From Petrosia ficiformis (taxonomy: Eukaryota; Porifera; Demospongiae; Haplosclerida; Petrosiidae): 64,000 bases of DNA. Of this stretch, positions 48,241-61,052 are shown piece after piece. A model generated the notes under the pieces. That model saw only the letters and a program-made list of their open reading frames with translations, searched no databases and had not been told where the DNA came from. The DNA lies in NCBI GenBank assembly GCA_947044365.1, contig OX345647.1:931001-995000 (forward strand), in the 5' to 3' direction. Position 1 is the first letter of the stretch. Every line of letters starts with the position of its first letter. The position numbers and the translations under genes were made by a program.

Positions 48241-51200
48241 ATGTGGAGAGTGTGTGTGAATACAATAGTACTAGTAGTATGTTCATTATCAGGAATACAA
48301 GGTAGACCCATACCACCAGAAGGAGGTAAATCTTTATGAAGTTGTTATGTATTACATTCTCAATACTATATTATTATAGTTGTATATTTGTGGGCTGAGT
48401 ATCTTGAACTAGTATTACCAGACTACTATATGATTACATCTCAACAATTCCCTGATACTGAGAAGGGTGATGATGGTGATAGTTTTATTGAGGGTATTTG
48501 GTGTCTGCATTATATGTCCAACACCTATGGAACCTTTTACTATCCTAATGGTACTGAAGTTGTAGTATACACCGGAACATTTAGTAATAATGAGGCAACA
48601 AATGATTACACTGGACCAGACCCAATATTTCAGACTAATGAACAGCTCACACATACTGTATTGTTGAAAGATGAAGATTCAACAACACCAATAACATCAG
48701 ATTATGAGGGTCTGTACAAATGTATCATTGATGATAGAACACTAGTAGTAGGAGTGTATGATACCAGTACATACAATGATAATAGTGAGTTAATGATGAG
48801 TTGTGTAGTAATAGTATATAATATATCACTTCATCTTATAGCTGGTCCTAAAGCAGGAGACATGTCATTATCCCTGATCTCCACACCAAGATATGTTGAT
48901 CCTCCAGTATTCAACCTGATCTTCACTGTCACAGATGGACCTCCTACTGATGTCACATGTACAGGACCAAACTCATTTAGTATTACTCAAACAAGTAATG
49001 ACTTGTCTCGTGAGGTAGTGAATGTTGGTACTGCTACACTGGTGACAGTGACAGTGAGGATGAGAGAGGGAGGTAACTATCAGTGTACTGTCTCTAATGC
49101 CAGAGTAGAGGGTGGTACTATTAATGGTGTCACTGCTACTGAGGATAGTACATCATTACTTGTATCAGGTTAGTAGAAAAGTAATAATTAAATATGTTAG
49201 TAACTGACTGATATAGCATATGTATATATAGATAAAAGTGGTTTGGAGATAATTAAAAAAGACCATTAATTGATTTAAGTCAGTATAATTATCTTACTGC
49301 AAAAATAAAATTGATAAAATAGCTAATGTATAGTTCGTATACTGTTACAAGAATGCAAATTACAATTTAATTAACATAATTATATGTGTGTGTTGTGTGT
49401 TTTTTGGTTTCTTGTTTATTTATATATTTAACACATGTCATGTAGTATTATTATTGTACCTTTGTCTATTAACAGTGTTGTATAGTACATAAGAGTTAGC
49501 TTTATTTCTTTAAGTTAGAATAAGAGATAAGAATAGAGTTGTTAGTTAGTTAACTGATTATTATTAAAATATTGAGTTCAAGTCAAACCAAATCTATTAT
49601 ATACACTTGTACCAATTCATATGTACAATCACTTAATTAAAATATTTATTATGTTTTTTGTACATCTAATTAGACAAGATAAGGAAATTGATACTACACA
49701 TTATAATTGGTGCAGTTATAATTAATTTATGTCACCATACAAACATAATAACCTGTATATATGACTAATAATTAGGTTATACTATTCCATATAACTGTAC
49801 TAACCAATAAATATTTGTAGTGATACACTTGTATTACATTTCTATTCTTGAAGATAATTAAACTCATTTATAATAAAACTAGAGAAAGTTATAAAATGTC
49901 TCACTATAAACATACAAGTTTTTGAAGTTGTCTATATACATTGGTACAGAGCAAAGTTGATTAAAAACGCATTTAATAACAAAACACTCATATTATAAAT
50001 TTGTGTTAAGTTTCATATATGATCACATCATTACATTTAAAATTATAATTACACAGTTTCTGATACACCCACTGATCTCACACTAACAAGACTGGGTACA
50101 GGTCTGCTTCATGTACAACTCTCCTGGTCAGGATCATCACCTAGATATGAGGTGTTCTATTCTCTCAGTGGTAGTAATGATATTCTGAGTTTAGTAAACA
50201 CCACTGATACAACATACAGTGTGACATCAGGACTCACTCAGGGTCAAACATATGAGTTCTTTGTGGTATCATATGGTAATGATGGTACTCCTGTACTACC
50301 CAGTGTTAATAGTAGTATTGAGAGTGTGACATTAAGTAAGTGATAGTAAACATCTTGTGTATTATCATCACTATATTACTGATTCCCTTCAGCACTACCA
50401 TCAGTGAGTGACCTCACAGCTACTTCCACTAGTAACACTATTACTCTGACATGGACTGAACCTGATCCAATCCCTTCTATTGGTTACAGTATAACACGTC
50501 GGTGTCGTAGACTATGTGAGGCATCATTTAATTATTTTGAACAAAGGATCTCTAGTTCATCACCACTTGTGTTCAGTGGTATAAATCCTGGTAGTTATTG
50601 CGAAATCGCAATATTCATTGGAGGATTTGGTACTGAGCACATTGAGTTTGATAGTGGTAATATTGTTACCACTCTCTCTGCTGGTGAGTTGACAAAATGA
50701 TATTATAAATTAGAACTGGCCAACAGATAAAGAATGGATCTGGGTATCAGGTTGAATAATTTGTGTGGGTGCTCGTTCAAGTTTTAATTGAAATTTAATG
50801 TGTGGGTGGGCACATTTTCAGCGAGATGTACAACTCTAATGTTTCTCAAGAAGCACCCTACCCTTCCAGCCTGTCCCCTCCCCTTAATGTTTATCCTGGA
50901 GGAAACACAGGCATTACACTGGTGGGACAACACTAACATTTTTAGTAATTGTGTGTGATAGACTATGGGCTTAGTACAAAATAAATAAAAGTTTATATGA
51001 CTGTTTAATGAATAAATATCTCCTCAGGTTTATTATGAATTTTATAACTCCATTTTGATATTTCTTTCTCAGAGCCTACTTCTTCTCTAGAGAACATTGT
51101 TTTCTCATCAGTTGAGGCTAGGTCTTTCAATATCGCATGGGATGAATTACCTTGTTCTGAACAGAATGGACCCATCACTGGATACTTACTCTACTACACA

Positions 51201-53279
51201 AATACAACATTTTCTGACAATATCAACATCACTGGAGGAGAGAACAGAGCATACACTCTCACTGAACTGAGACCATATACCAACTACACTTTGACAGTAG
51301 CAACATACAATGATGGTGGAACTGGACCATCAAGTGATGATAGAACACAACAGACAGGACAAGCTGGTCAGTTAGTATATTCATTACTAGTTCATGTTTC
51401 ATATGATTTTTGTGTCTCTCAGTACCTACTTCTTTTCCAGAGAATGTAATCTTCTCATCAGTTGAAGCTAGGTCTTTGACTGTTTCATGGGATAAGGTAC
51501 CTCCTTCTGGACAGAATGGACCCATCACTGGATACTTACTTTACTACACAAATACAACATTCTCCGACACAATCAACATCACTGGAGGAGAGAAACGAGC
51601 ATATACTCTCACTGAACTGAGACCATATACTAACTATACTGTGACAGTAGCAGCATACAATGATGTTGGAACTGGACCAACAAGTGATAATAGAACACAA
51701 CAGACAGAACAAGCTAGTCAGTTAGTATATTCATTACTAGTTCATGTTTCATATGATGTTTGTGTCTCTCAGAACCTACTTCTTCTCCAGAGAACATAAT
51801 CTTCTCATCAGTTGAGGCTAGATCTTTGAGTGTTTCATGGGATGAGGTACCTCCTTCTGGACAGAATGGACCCATCACTGGATACTTACTCTACTACACA
51901 AGCAAAACATTCTCTGACACTATCAACATCACTGGAGGAGAGAACAGAGCATACACTCTCACTGAACTGAGACCATATACCAACTACACTGTGACAGTAT
52001 CAGCATACAATGATGTTGGAATTGGACCAACAAGTGATAATAGAACACAACAGACAGAACAAGCTGGTCAGTTAGTATATTCATTACTAGTTCATGTTTC
52101 ATATGATGTTTATGTCTCTCAGAACCTGATGTGGTGTCAAACCTAATGTCAAGTGGATCAGATGTAGATCAGATCAGTATCACATGGAATCAACCCTCTA
52201 TGCCTAATGGTATCATCATTGTGTATGAAATACGTTATAGAGAGTCTGACAACAGTGATTCATTTCTATTTTTTGTAAATGGTATAACAAACACACAATA
52301 TATCATATCAGGATTAACAAGTTTCATAAGTTATACCATTGGTGTAAGAGCATATACTATTGCTGGTCCAGGAGAATGGACAGATATACAAGCCTCTACT
52401 CTGTTACCAGGTATATCCAGTGTATATAGAACTATTATTAATATGTTATTATAATACAGGAATAGAAGATCTAATAGTTGAGATATTAGAAGATATAGTA
52501 ATCATTAACTGGACACCTCTGAACTACACTGAACTCACAAGTTATGTACTGGAATACAAACCAACTAATGAACAGACATTTCAAACTATTATATTCCCGG
52601 TATCAGTAGTCTCTACAGGATCACCTAGATTACAACATGATATTGAGTATGTGTTTCAGGTGTATGGTGTCTTCACTATTAATAATGTGGAATATGAGAG
52701 TGAGAGATCACCTCCAGTTACTATAATGATTACAATGGACAGTTCAACTACTAGTTCAACTCCATCATCTACTACTAGTTCAACTCCATCATCTACTACT
52801 AGTTCAACTCCATCATCTACTACTTGTTCAACTCCATCACTCATCTCTTCATCTAATGATTCACAGACTGGATCTACTGGTCTAGTAGCTGGTATATCAG
52901 TGTTGAGTATTACTAATATCTTTTTAGTGATAATAGTTGTTATTCTTGTGGTATTACTGTTTATTGAAAAGAATAAAAATAATACAAGAGAAATGCAAAA
53001 GTTTGTGATAGACATATTAATAATTGAAAATATATATAATTATCATTTTTCAGATCCGCAGTTCAACCTGTCGAAGAACCTATATATGAAATAATGGAAG
53101 ATTCAAAGTTAGTATAATTATATGATAATCATATGATATATTATATACATGTAATATAATATCATTATAGGAAAGATATCGAAATGAAAGAGTGTCAAGC
53201 ATATGGACATGTAGAAACATCTTCACAAACACAACAGGAAGGACAGCAAGATGAAACTGATGTTTATGAAACTGTTTAA
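48241..53279 (+). CDS. Receptor-like Ig-FN3 transmembrane protein (cluster gene A)
   Basis: Twelve exons join in phase to 1,086 aa: 48241-48325, 48380-48784, 48842-49168, 50057-50335, 50393-50683, 51073-51366, 51423-51716, 51773-52066, 52123-52410, 52460-53000, 53054-53107, 53171-53279. A signal peptide (MWRVCVNTIVLVVCSLSGIQG) is followed by two Ig-like domains with paired Cys (CLHY..YKC; VTCTG..YQC), six to seven FN3 domains, a Ser/Thr stalk of TTSSTPSS repeats, and one membrane helix (LSITNIFLVIIVVILVVLLF, near residue 1000). The roughly 60-residue tail has three Tyr motifs: YEIM, YGHV and the C-terminal YETV. Many N-glycosylation sequons are present. All extracellular exons are phase 1-1. 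No named orthologue recognised; adhesion or recognition is inference. Confidence 0.85.
51073..52066 (+). repeat. Three 294-bp FN3 exons at 350-bp spacing (gene A)
   Basis: Exons at 51073, 51423 and 51773 are each 294 bp and separated by 56-bp introns. They share SSVEARS, QNGPITGYLLYYT, NITGGE and ELRPYTNYT. The introns share TCATTACTAGTTCATGTTTC. This is tandem duplication of an exon-plus-intron unit. Confidence 0.95.
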
Positions 53280-53554
53280 CTAAACAAATTATATATACAT
53301 TATCATAGTAGTGGCTAGTCAGTTGAACTTGTGACGATATCAGTATATTTACATGTTTTGATAAATGAATTTTGTTTTTAGTTTACGATTTGCAAAATAT
53401 ATACTTAATTGATTCCTGATTGTGAATAGTGAATGATATTATTTACTATATTCTTAGTAGTTTAATATGGTGTAATATTATAGAGTACGTACATATGTAT
53501 AGATGTATCTTAATATACCAGTGTACATGTACATGTTACCATGGTGATATAGGG

Positions 53555-53880
53555 TAAGATTGTAAAGGAATGGGTGGAGCTATGTATCTGAGTGTTACCT
53601 TGGAACATACAACAAAGATATTATTATTATATGATATAAAACTAATCAGTGATATATTATTGGATGGTAGTCATAAGATATTAGATGAATGTAGTCTACC
53701 ATTAACAGGAAAGAACTGTGTGGATTGTATTATTACTGAAATGGTATGTGTACATATGTATAAACAGACATGTGATTATGTATGTACATGTTGTGTTTAG
53801 GGTGTGTTTAAAGAGAAGGGTCTGATACTTATTGAAATTTCAGAAGGGGTCACTATAGATGATATAAAACAAGCAACAGG
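53555..53880 (+). pseudogene. OXCT1: 3'-end relic of succinyl-CoA:3-ketoacid CoA-transferase
   Basis: Translation gives KIVK, a one-base frameshift, GMGGAM, TLEHTTK, then [20 protein letters not shown], an intron with GT-AG borders (53752 to about 53800) and GLILIEISEGVTIDDIKQAT. These match, in order, the C-terminal end of OXCT1 (SCOT), a mitochondrial enzyme of ketone-body use. A segment between GGAM and TLEH is missing, and 15 or so foreign residues sit before the HKILDEC part. No upstream exons and no catalytic Glu region are seen. The simplest reading is a truncated pseudogene left between two receptor genes; an unusual live 3' exon is less likely. Confidence 0.75.
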
Positions 53881-54430
53881 TATTAGATGTACAAGAAGCA
53901 GAATAAATAAATCATTGTATAATTTATTTATAGTCGTTATATTTGATTATTAATTTGGGGGAGTTTAGTGTTTCATGACAAATGTATTGGTTAGTGCAGT
54001 TGCAAGGATTTAACAATTAGTTGTTGTTTAGGAGATACATATATCTAACACCATAGCTACTTTGTACTAATTATATTAAAATATGTAAACGATATATGTA
54101 CCAATTATTATCAAATAATATTTATCATGCCTAATATCTCATATTAGATGCACAAAGAAGGTTTGGAGACCTAAAATGATTAAATTAAAATATTTATTCT
54201 GCTTCTTTGTATATCTATTATACAGCATAAGGAAATGGACACTACAATTATTAGATTATACTTAGTACAAGTACATATAAATCATCATAATAGTCTACAT
54301 GACCAATTAAATTACTATGCCATGTAATTGTACATGTACTAACTATATAATAAATTAGTTATTTTAACAATTCTATTTTTGTGGTGTACTGTAATTCAGG
54401 AGTATCACTGTTAATGATTTCTTGTTCAAG
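53881..54430. other. Spacer upstream of gene B
   Basis: AT-rich with no exon. It should carry the gene B promoter. The phrase ATTAAAATATTTAT followed by CATCTAAT-like text resembles part of gene A intron 3 near 49640, so some of it may be copied cluster sequence. Confidence 0.4.
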
Positions 54431-57400
54431 ATGAATATATCATCAGTATTATATATAATAGTACTAGTAGTATGTTCATTATCAGGAATACAAGGACAAC
54501 AAAGTAGACCCATACCACCAGAAGGAGGTAAATCTTTATGAAGTTGTTATGTATTACATTCTCAATACTATATTATTATAGTTGTATATTTGTGGGCTGA
54601 GTATCTTGAAATAATATTACCAGACTACTATATGATTACATCTCAACAATTCCCTGATACTGAGAAGGATGGTGATGGTGATAACTATCCTGAGGGTATT
54701 TCGTGTCTGCATTATATGTCCAACACCTATGGAACCTTTTACTATCCTAATGGTACTGAAGTTGTAGTATACACCGGAACATTTACTAATAGTAGGAAAA
54801 CAAACACTTACTCTGGAGCAGACCCCATATTTCAGACTAATAAACAGCTCGCATATACTATATTAATGAGAGATACAGGTTCAACAACACCAATAACACC
54901 AGATTATGAGGGTCTGTACAAATGTATCATTGATGATAGAACACTAGTAGTAGGAGTGTATGATACCAGTACATACAATGATAATAGTGAGTTAATGATG
55001 AGTTGTGTAGTAATAGTATATAATATATCATTTCATTTTATAGCTGGTCCTAAAGCAGGAGACATGTCATTATCCCTGATCTCCACACCAAGATATGTTG
55101 ATCCTCCAGTATTCAACCTGATCTTCACTGTCACAGATGGACCTCCTACTAATGTCACATGTACAGGACCAAACTCATTTAGTATTGATGAAACAAGTGA
55201 TGACTTGTCTCGTGAGGTAGTGAGTGTTGGTATGGCTACACTGGTGACAGTGACAGTGAGGATGAGAGAGGAAGGTGACTATAAGTGTACTGTCTTTAAT
55301 GCCAGAGTAGAGGATGGTACTATTAATGGTGTCCTTGCTACTAATAGCAGTTCATCATTAAGTGTATCAGGTTAGTGGAAAAGTAATAATTAAATGTGAC
55401 CATCCATGAGAATCCCAAAGAATTGACATGAAATATGAGAGTCAGATTTAGAATACCAAACATATGCTCTATACATATATAAGTATAGCTAAAATCGATT
55501 TGAAGGTAATTCACCATTAATTGATAGAACGCCACCCTACTCTACAAATTTCTAAATGAAAGCCTGTATACTCATTAAAAGTTAAATGTTACAACAACAC
55601 TTGTATTACAATTCCATTCTTGGGGACAATTAAACTCATGAGCAACAATTACACTATACATGCATCACTATAAAAAGAAAATTGTTTAAGTAACTAATTT
55701 ATTGAGAAATATTGGAAATTTAATTAGTTGGTTGCGGTTGCCAAAACTACTTCATACCAGTTGTAACTAACCAATTATTGAGGCACTATTAGGTATCTTG
55801 GCTGTGAAGGTAGGTGGGAGATTGAGTATTCATTTTGTACTGTACTGTCAAAATAGTGGAGTGGCCTCTTACAATGGTGGGGCTTGTGTGCCCAACTGTA
55901 CTAACCAGTAAATACTATAGTTATTTTAACTTGATAAGCTTGTGTGTGAATATATAGGATAATACAAGTTCATAATTGTATAATGAAATAATCACATTAA
56001 AATTGTTGGTGAATATGAATGGACAATTCAAATTACTTAGCTAGTGAATCCACTCGCGGTACAGACATGAAGTGTACGGATTGCAATTGTTATTACTGAC
56101 AAGAAAACAATTGCAGACAATATAATATTATAAATAAATGTTATTTATATAATGTGTATGGAACAACTTTACACTCCAAGAATACGCAAGTCCTATATAC
56201 TATAAGAGGAACGCAAAGCAAGTATAGAATATTTTTGTGGCTTCAATCACTGGCATGAACTGAAATAAGTGAAGGGGCTGGTTATGTGAGACTAGTATTC
56301 ATTATTGTTTGATATTTAATTTTACAGTTTAAAAGAATATCAGTAAAATTCTACATGTATTAATATAAACCCACATGTAAAGAATACTTAAAGGCACAAG
56401 GCCATTCTACCTTAAGAGTACAGTTTGTGTGTACTTAATTTAGCACATTTTAGTGATTCATAACTCCATGTTGTAGCAGCCACTACCTGAAATTGTACTC
56501 GATTGCAAGCAGTGCTTCAATAGTGATAGCCTTTAAACAAGATGCATGAGTTATGATTCAATGTACTCATTTGCCAATGGGGTAGCCAAGGAAGGGATGT
56601 TGGGGCGGCATGTGTCCCCTCAACAGCTGACTGTCTGTGCCGTACTTTTAGTTAGTTACTCATCAATCCTGTTACTTTTAGTTTCGTTATAGTTAGTTTT
56701 TGACATCCCAAAATAATTTTTAGTTAGTTATAGTTAGTTATAGTTAGTTTCAATGACAATCTTATATATGATTATCTCATTGCAAAAAACAAAAATTAAT
56801 GGTTGAAATAACTAATTTATTGGTTAGTACAGTTACAAGGATTAAATAATTACATTAGTTGGTTGTTCAGGAGATACATCTAATGGAATAGCTACTTTGT
56901 ACTAATTATATTCAATTAGTTGAAGCAGTATAATTTTAGGTTCTGTCTACTTATATTTAATATCAACAATTTAGTATAAGTTTACTACTAAAATACATGT
57001 ATCTGGCCATCAAAAGGGGTTTGGAAAACTGCACACACATAACCAATGTATCTTTTAATATTTTGTGCAAATTATGTCGTAGTAACATCATGCATGTAGT
57101 CACAACATCCTCTATGACAATTGATAAACTAAATTGCAACTGTACTAACCAATGTAATGGTTATTTTTGCAGAGATTTTATCACATTACTTGTACAAAAG
57201 AATGTTTTATTTAATGCTGGCTATTGCTAGATGAAATCTACACAGGGAGGGACTTTGGAAAATGAAGATCTTTTGTAATGTAAACTAATTAGTGGTTAAA
57301 TGTAGTGGTTAATTTCGTTAATCATGTATAATTATTATTATTATAACCATAAAATTTGTATATAAATAACTATCAATTATAACTGTTTGGTTTTCATGAA

Positions 57401-60177
57401 TGATCATCTTTTATATACGTATGTACAGTTTCTGATACACCCACTGATCTCACACTAACAAGACTGGGTACAGGTCTGGATCATGTACACCTCTCCTGGA
57501 CAGGATCATCATCTAGATATGAGGTGTTCTATTCTCTTGGTGGTAGTGATAATATTCAGAGTTTAGTAAACACCACTCATACAACATATGCTATAGCAGG
57601 ACTCACTCAGGGTCAAAGATATGAGTTCTTTGTGGTATCTGATGGTAATGATGATCGTGTACTACCCAGTGCTAAAAGTAGTATTAAGAGCATGACATTA
57701 AGTAAGTGATAGTAAACATCTTGTGTATTATAATCACTATATTACTGATTACCTTCAGCACTACCATCAGTGAGTGACCTCACAGCTACTTCTACTAGTA
57801 ACACTATTACTCTGACATGGATTAAACCTGCTCCAATCCCTTCTAATGGTTATGCTGCAACACGTCAATGTCGTAGACTATGTGAGGAATCATTAGATAA
57901 CATTGTTGAAGAGACCTCTAGTTCATCATCACTTATATTCAGCGGAGTTAATCCTGGTAGTTACTGTACTGTCTTATTGATTGGATTATATGGTGATGAT
58001 GTCTACTCACCTGCTAGTGGATTTGCTACCACACTTTCCATAGGTCAGTTTTCTTTATAATAGTGAAATATAACTGAAATTTCATTTTGGTATCACTCTC
58101 CAGCACCTATATCTCCTCCAGAGAATATTATTTTCTCATCAATTGAAGCTAGATCTTTGAATGTCTCATGGGATGAAGTACCTTGTTCTGAACAGAATGG
58201 ACCCATTGCTGGATACTTACTCTACTACACAAACACAACATTCTATGATACTATCAACATCACTGGAGGAGAGAACAGATCATACTTTCTCACTGAACTG
58301 AGACCATATACCAACTACACTATGACAGTGTCAGCATACAATGATGCTAGAACTGGACCAACAAGTGATAATAAAACACAACAGACGAAACAAGCTAGTC
58401 AGTTAGTATATCATTACTAAATATATAATTCACATGATGTTTGTGTCTCTCAGAACCTACATCTCCTCCAGAGAACATAATCTTCTCATCAGTTCAGGCT
58501 AGGTCCATCAACATCTCATGGGATGAGGTACCTCCTTCTGGACAGAATGGACCCATCACTGGATACTTACTCTACTACACAAACACAATATTCTCTGACA
58601 CTATCAACATCACTGGAAGAAAGAACAGATCATACATTCTCACTGAACTGAGACCATATACCAACTACACTGTGACAGTATCAGCATACAATGATGTTGG
58701 AACTGGACCAACAAGTGATAATAAAACACAACTGACGAAACAAGCTAGTCAGTTAGTATATGATTACTGAATACATAATTCACATGATGTTTGTGTCCCT
58801 CAGAACCTACATCTCCTCCAGCGAACATATTCTTCTCATCAGTTGAGACTAGATCTATTAACATTTCATGGGATGAGGTACCCGAATCTAGACAGAATGG
58901 ACCCATCACTGGATACTTACTTTATTACACTAACACAACATTCTCTGACACTATTAACATCACTGGAGGAGAGAACAGATCATTCATTCTCACCGAACTG
59001 AGACCGTATACCAACTACACTGTGACAGTGTCAGCATACAATGATGCTGGAACTGGACCATCAAGTGATAATAGAATACAACGTACAGAACGAGCTAGTC
59101 AGTGATTAGTTTGTGTGTGTATAATTATTGAGAATGTATAACTATTTATAATTATAATTATTACTATATAACTATAATTAAGTATTGGTTTATTAATTAG
59201 CTGCACAACTATTTCAGTTGAGAATTGGAAGAACACATGACTGTGCTACATGGAGTGTAAGTATTATATATTTAGACATTACCTTTTACACTTTACATTT
59301 TCTTCAGTTAGATGAACTAAACCTGATCCAGACTGATATTATAACAGCTATCATTGATACTATTACCAGCCAGTGTGACTGTCACTTTAATGAGTCTGCA
59401 ATAACCGAAGATGAGTTCACTTGTCGCTATTCAAATTCTTATTTCACATACAGAGTTAAGATTGCTGTTCATTCACGTACATTTCCTTTGGCTGCTGAGG
59501 AGTATGTAAACCACATTCGTAACTGGGTAAAATCAGGGAGAGCTTCCTTCCTCTCCGAGAGGAGACGACTTTGGGTTGATGAAAGCTGTGACATTAATAT
59601 CACATCATTCACAGATCCAGAATGTCGACCTGGTAATATCATCAAGTCTTGAGATTACATAATTATGTTTGAACTAATAACTGGAAAATTTGTTTTAATT
59701 TAGTAACATTCCAGTTACAGTATTTTCAGTAGTAGCAGTAGTAATAGTAAAGTTGAATTTTTTTTTTTTGTTCTCATTTTCGTAAATAAAACCTTTTGCA
59801 AATGGACTAAACACACAGCATGACTCTAAAGTGAATGCATCCAATCATAAACACAGGGTGTTGTTTCTCTGGTGTCTACTACTAAAAGAGTTATATTACA
59901 AGGTGTGTATGAATTATATGATAAAATGGAAACAACAGAATGGGAAGATAGAGAAGAAAGAATTAATAGATTAATAATCATTGGTGAGTGATAAAAAGAA
60001 AATAACTCAACAGCTCAGTCATCATAATGAATATATATATGAAACATAATAATCACGTTTCTGATAGAAGGACAAATTGCATCTTCTATAGTATTAACTT
60101 CTTTGAGAGGCTCTCACATATTATATATTACAGTGCATGGTAAACATGTGACCTTGCTATATCACTGTAAAAACTGA
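54431..60177 (+). CDS. Ig-FN3 protein without visible membrane helix (cluster gene B)
   Basis: Exons 54431-54527, 54582-54986, 55044-55370, 57429-57701, 57759-58043, 58104-58397, 58454-58747, 58804-59097, 59201-59256, 59308 to about 59636, 59903-59983 and 60068-60177 join in phase. Signal peptide (IIVLVVCSLSGIQG), two Ig-like domains of the same exon sizes as gene A (405 and 327 bp), and five FN3 domains. The end differs from gene A: exons 59201 onward encode a module starting TAQLFQLRIGRTHDC and rich in Cys (CDCHFNES, DESCDIN, DPEC) that I do not recognise. The last three exons are less certain, and the TGA at 60175 is the first stop in that reading. If correct, the product is secreted; otherwise a membrane exon has been missed. 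Confidence 0.75.
58104..59097 (+). repeat. Three 294-bp FN3 exons at 350-bp spacing (gene B)
   Basis: Exons at 58104, 58454 and 58804, each 294 bp with 56-bp introns, homologous to the gene A and C arrays. The introns share TATATCATTACT or TATATGATTACT then CACATGATGTTTGTGTC, a gene-B-specific variant. Confidence 0.95.
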
Positions 60178-61052
60178 ATTGTTGTTCAACAAATTAGACA
60201 GGTTGTGTTTCCTAAATACTCAACATAAAGTTTGGAAGCACTTAATTGTAGTAGTGTAAACAATCGACAGCCTTGTACATGGTATAACATAAACTTTTAA
60301 AGTTTTAGGAATTAACATACTCATAGTCCAATGAAATGTATAAGATATAAATCATCTGCTTTGGTTTACTGAACTGCTTCAACAAACACTATCTACTATA
60401 AACAAAACATTAACAGAAGTTCACACTAAAGAGCCCATATTTGTATGGACACAACAAAGACACATTGACGTTTAGCTAGGCCAATAAAATGCATGGAAAA
60501 AAAGGAGTTATAATTATTAATAGTGTACAGGTTCACTTTTATTACTAATGAGTTTATTCATCCATTCATGTTAGCCACCATTAGAGAAATCTTTGAATCA
60601 AAGTTGCAACTTTCAATTCATAAGAATAGGTTAGCATCAGATTGATTTATCTATTATAAATTAGTATTAATTTTGATTATTACTTATTTTAACTAATTGT
60701 AACATCCCTTAGTACATATAATACATATATATATATATATATAAATTGCTAACGTATATGTGATAGTTTTTAATCTACATGTAAAACGACTTAATTGTGA
60801 GCTGATTCACACAAAATAATATATCGTGTTGACCTAAACTAAAACCATAAACACTACAATACTGCTATATATATATATATATATATATATATTTCTTTTA
60901 ATTTACTAAACAATATAGTGGACATGATTGGTCTATATATAGTGATTGAAAAGTCTATAAGACCTACATAGATCTAACATAGTAGAGAAGTCACTCCAGT
61001 TTCATGATCTATTCTAGATTCACCCAAGTAGAAGAATAATCTGCTGTGCAAA
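60178..61052. other. Spacer upstream of gene C
   Basis: AT-rich; (AT)n runs near 60725 and 60868. No supported exon, membrane helix or Tyr-motif tail comparable to gene A was found in any plus-strand frame. Confidence 0.5.

Noticed and set aside
51073..52066. Open frames of about 130 aa read as separate small FN3 genes
   Set aside because: Each is one exon of a longer gene with clear splice sites and constant phase.
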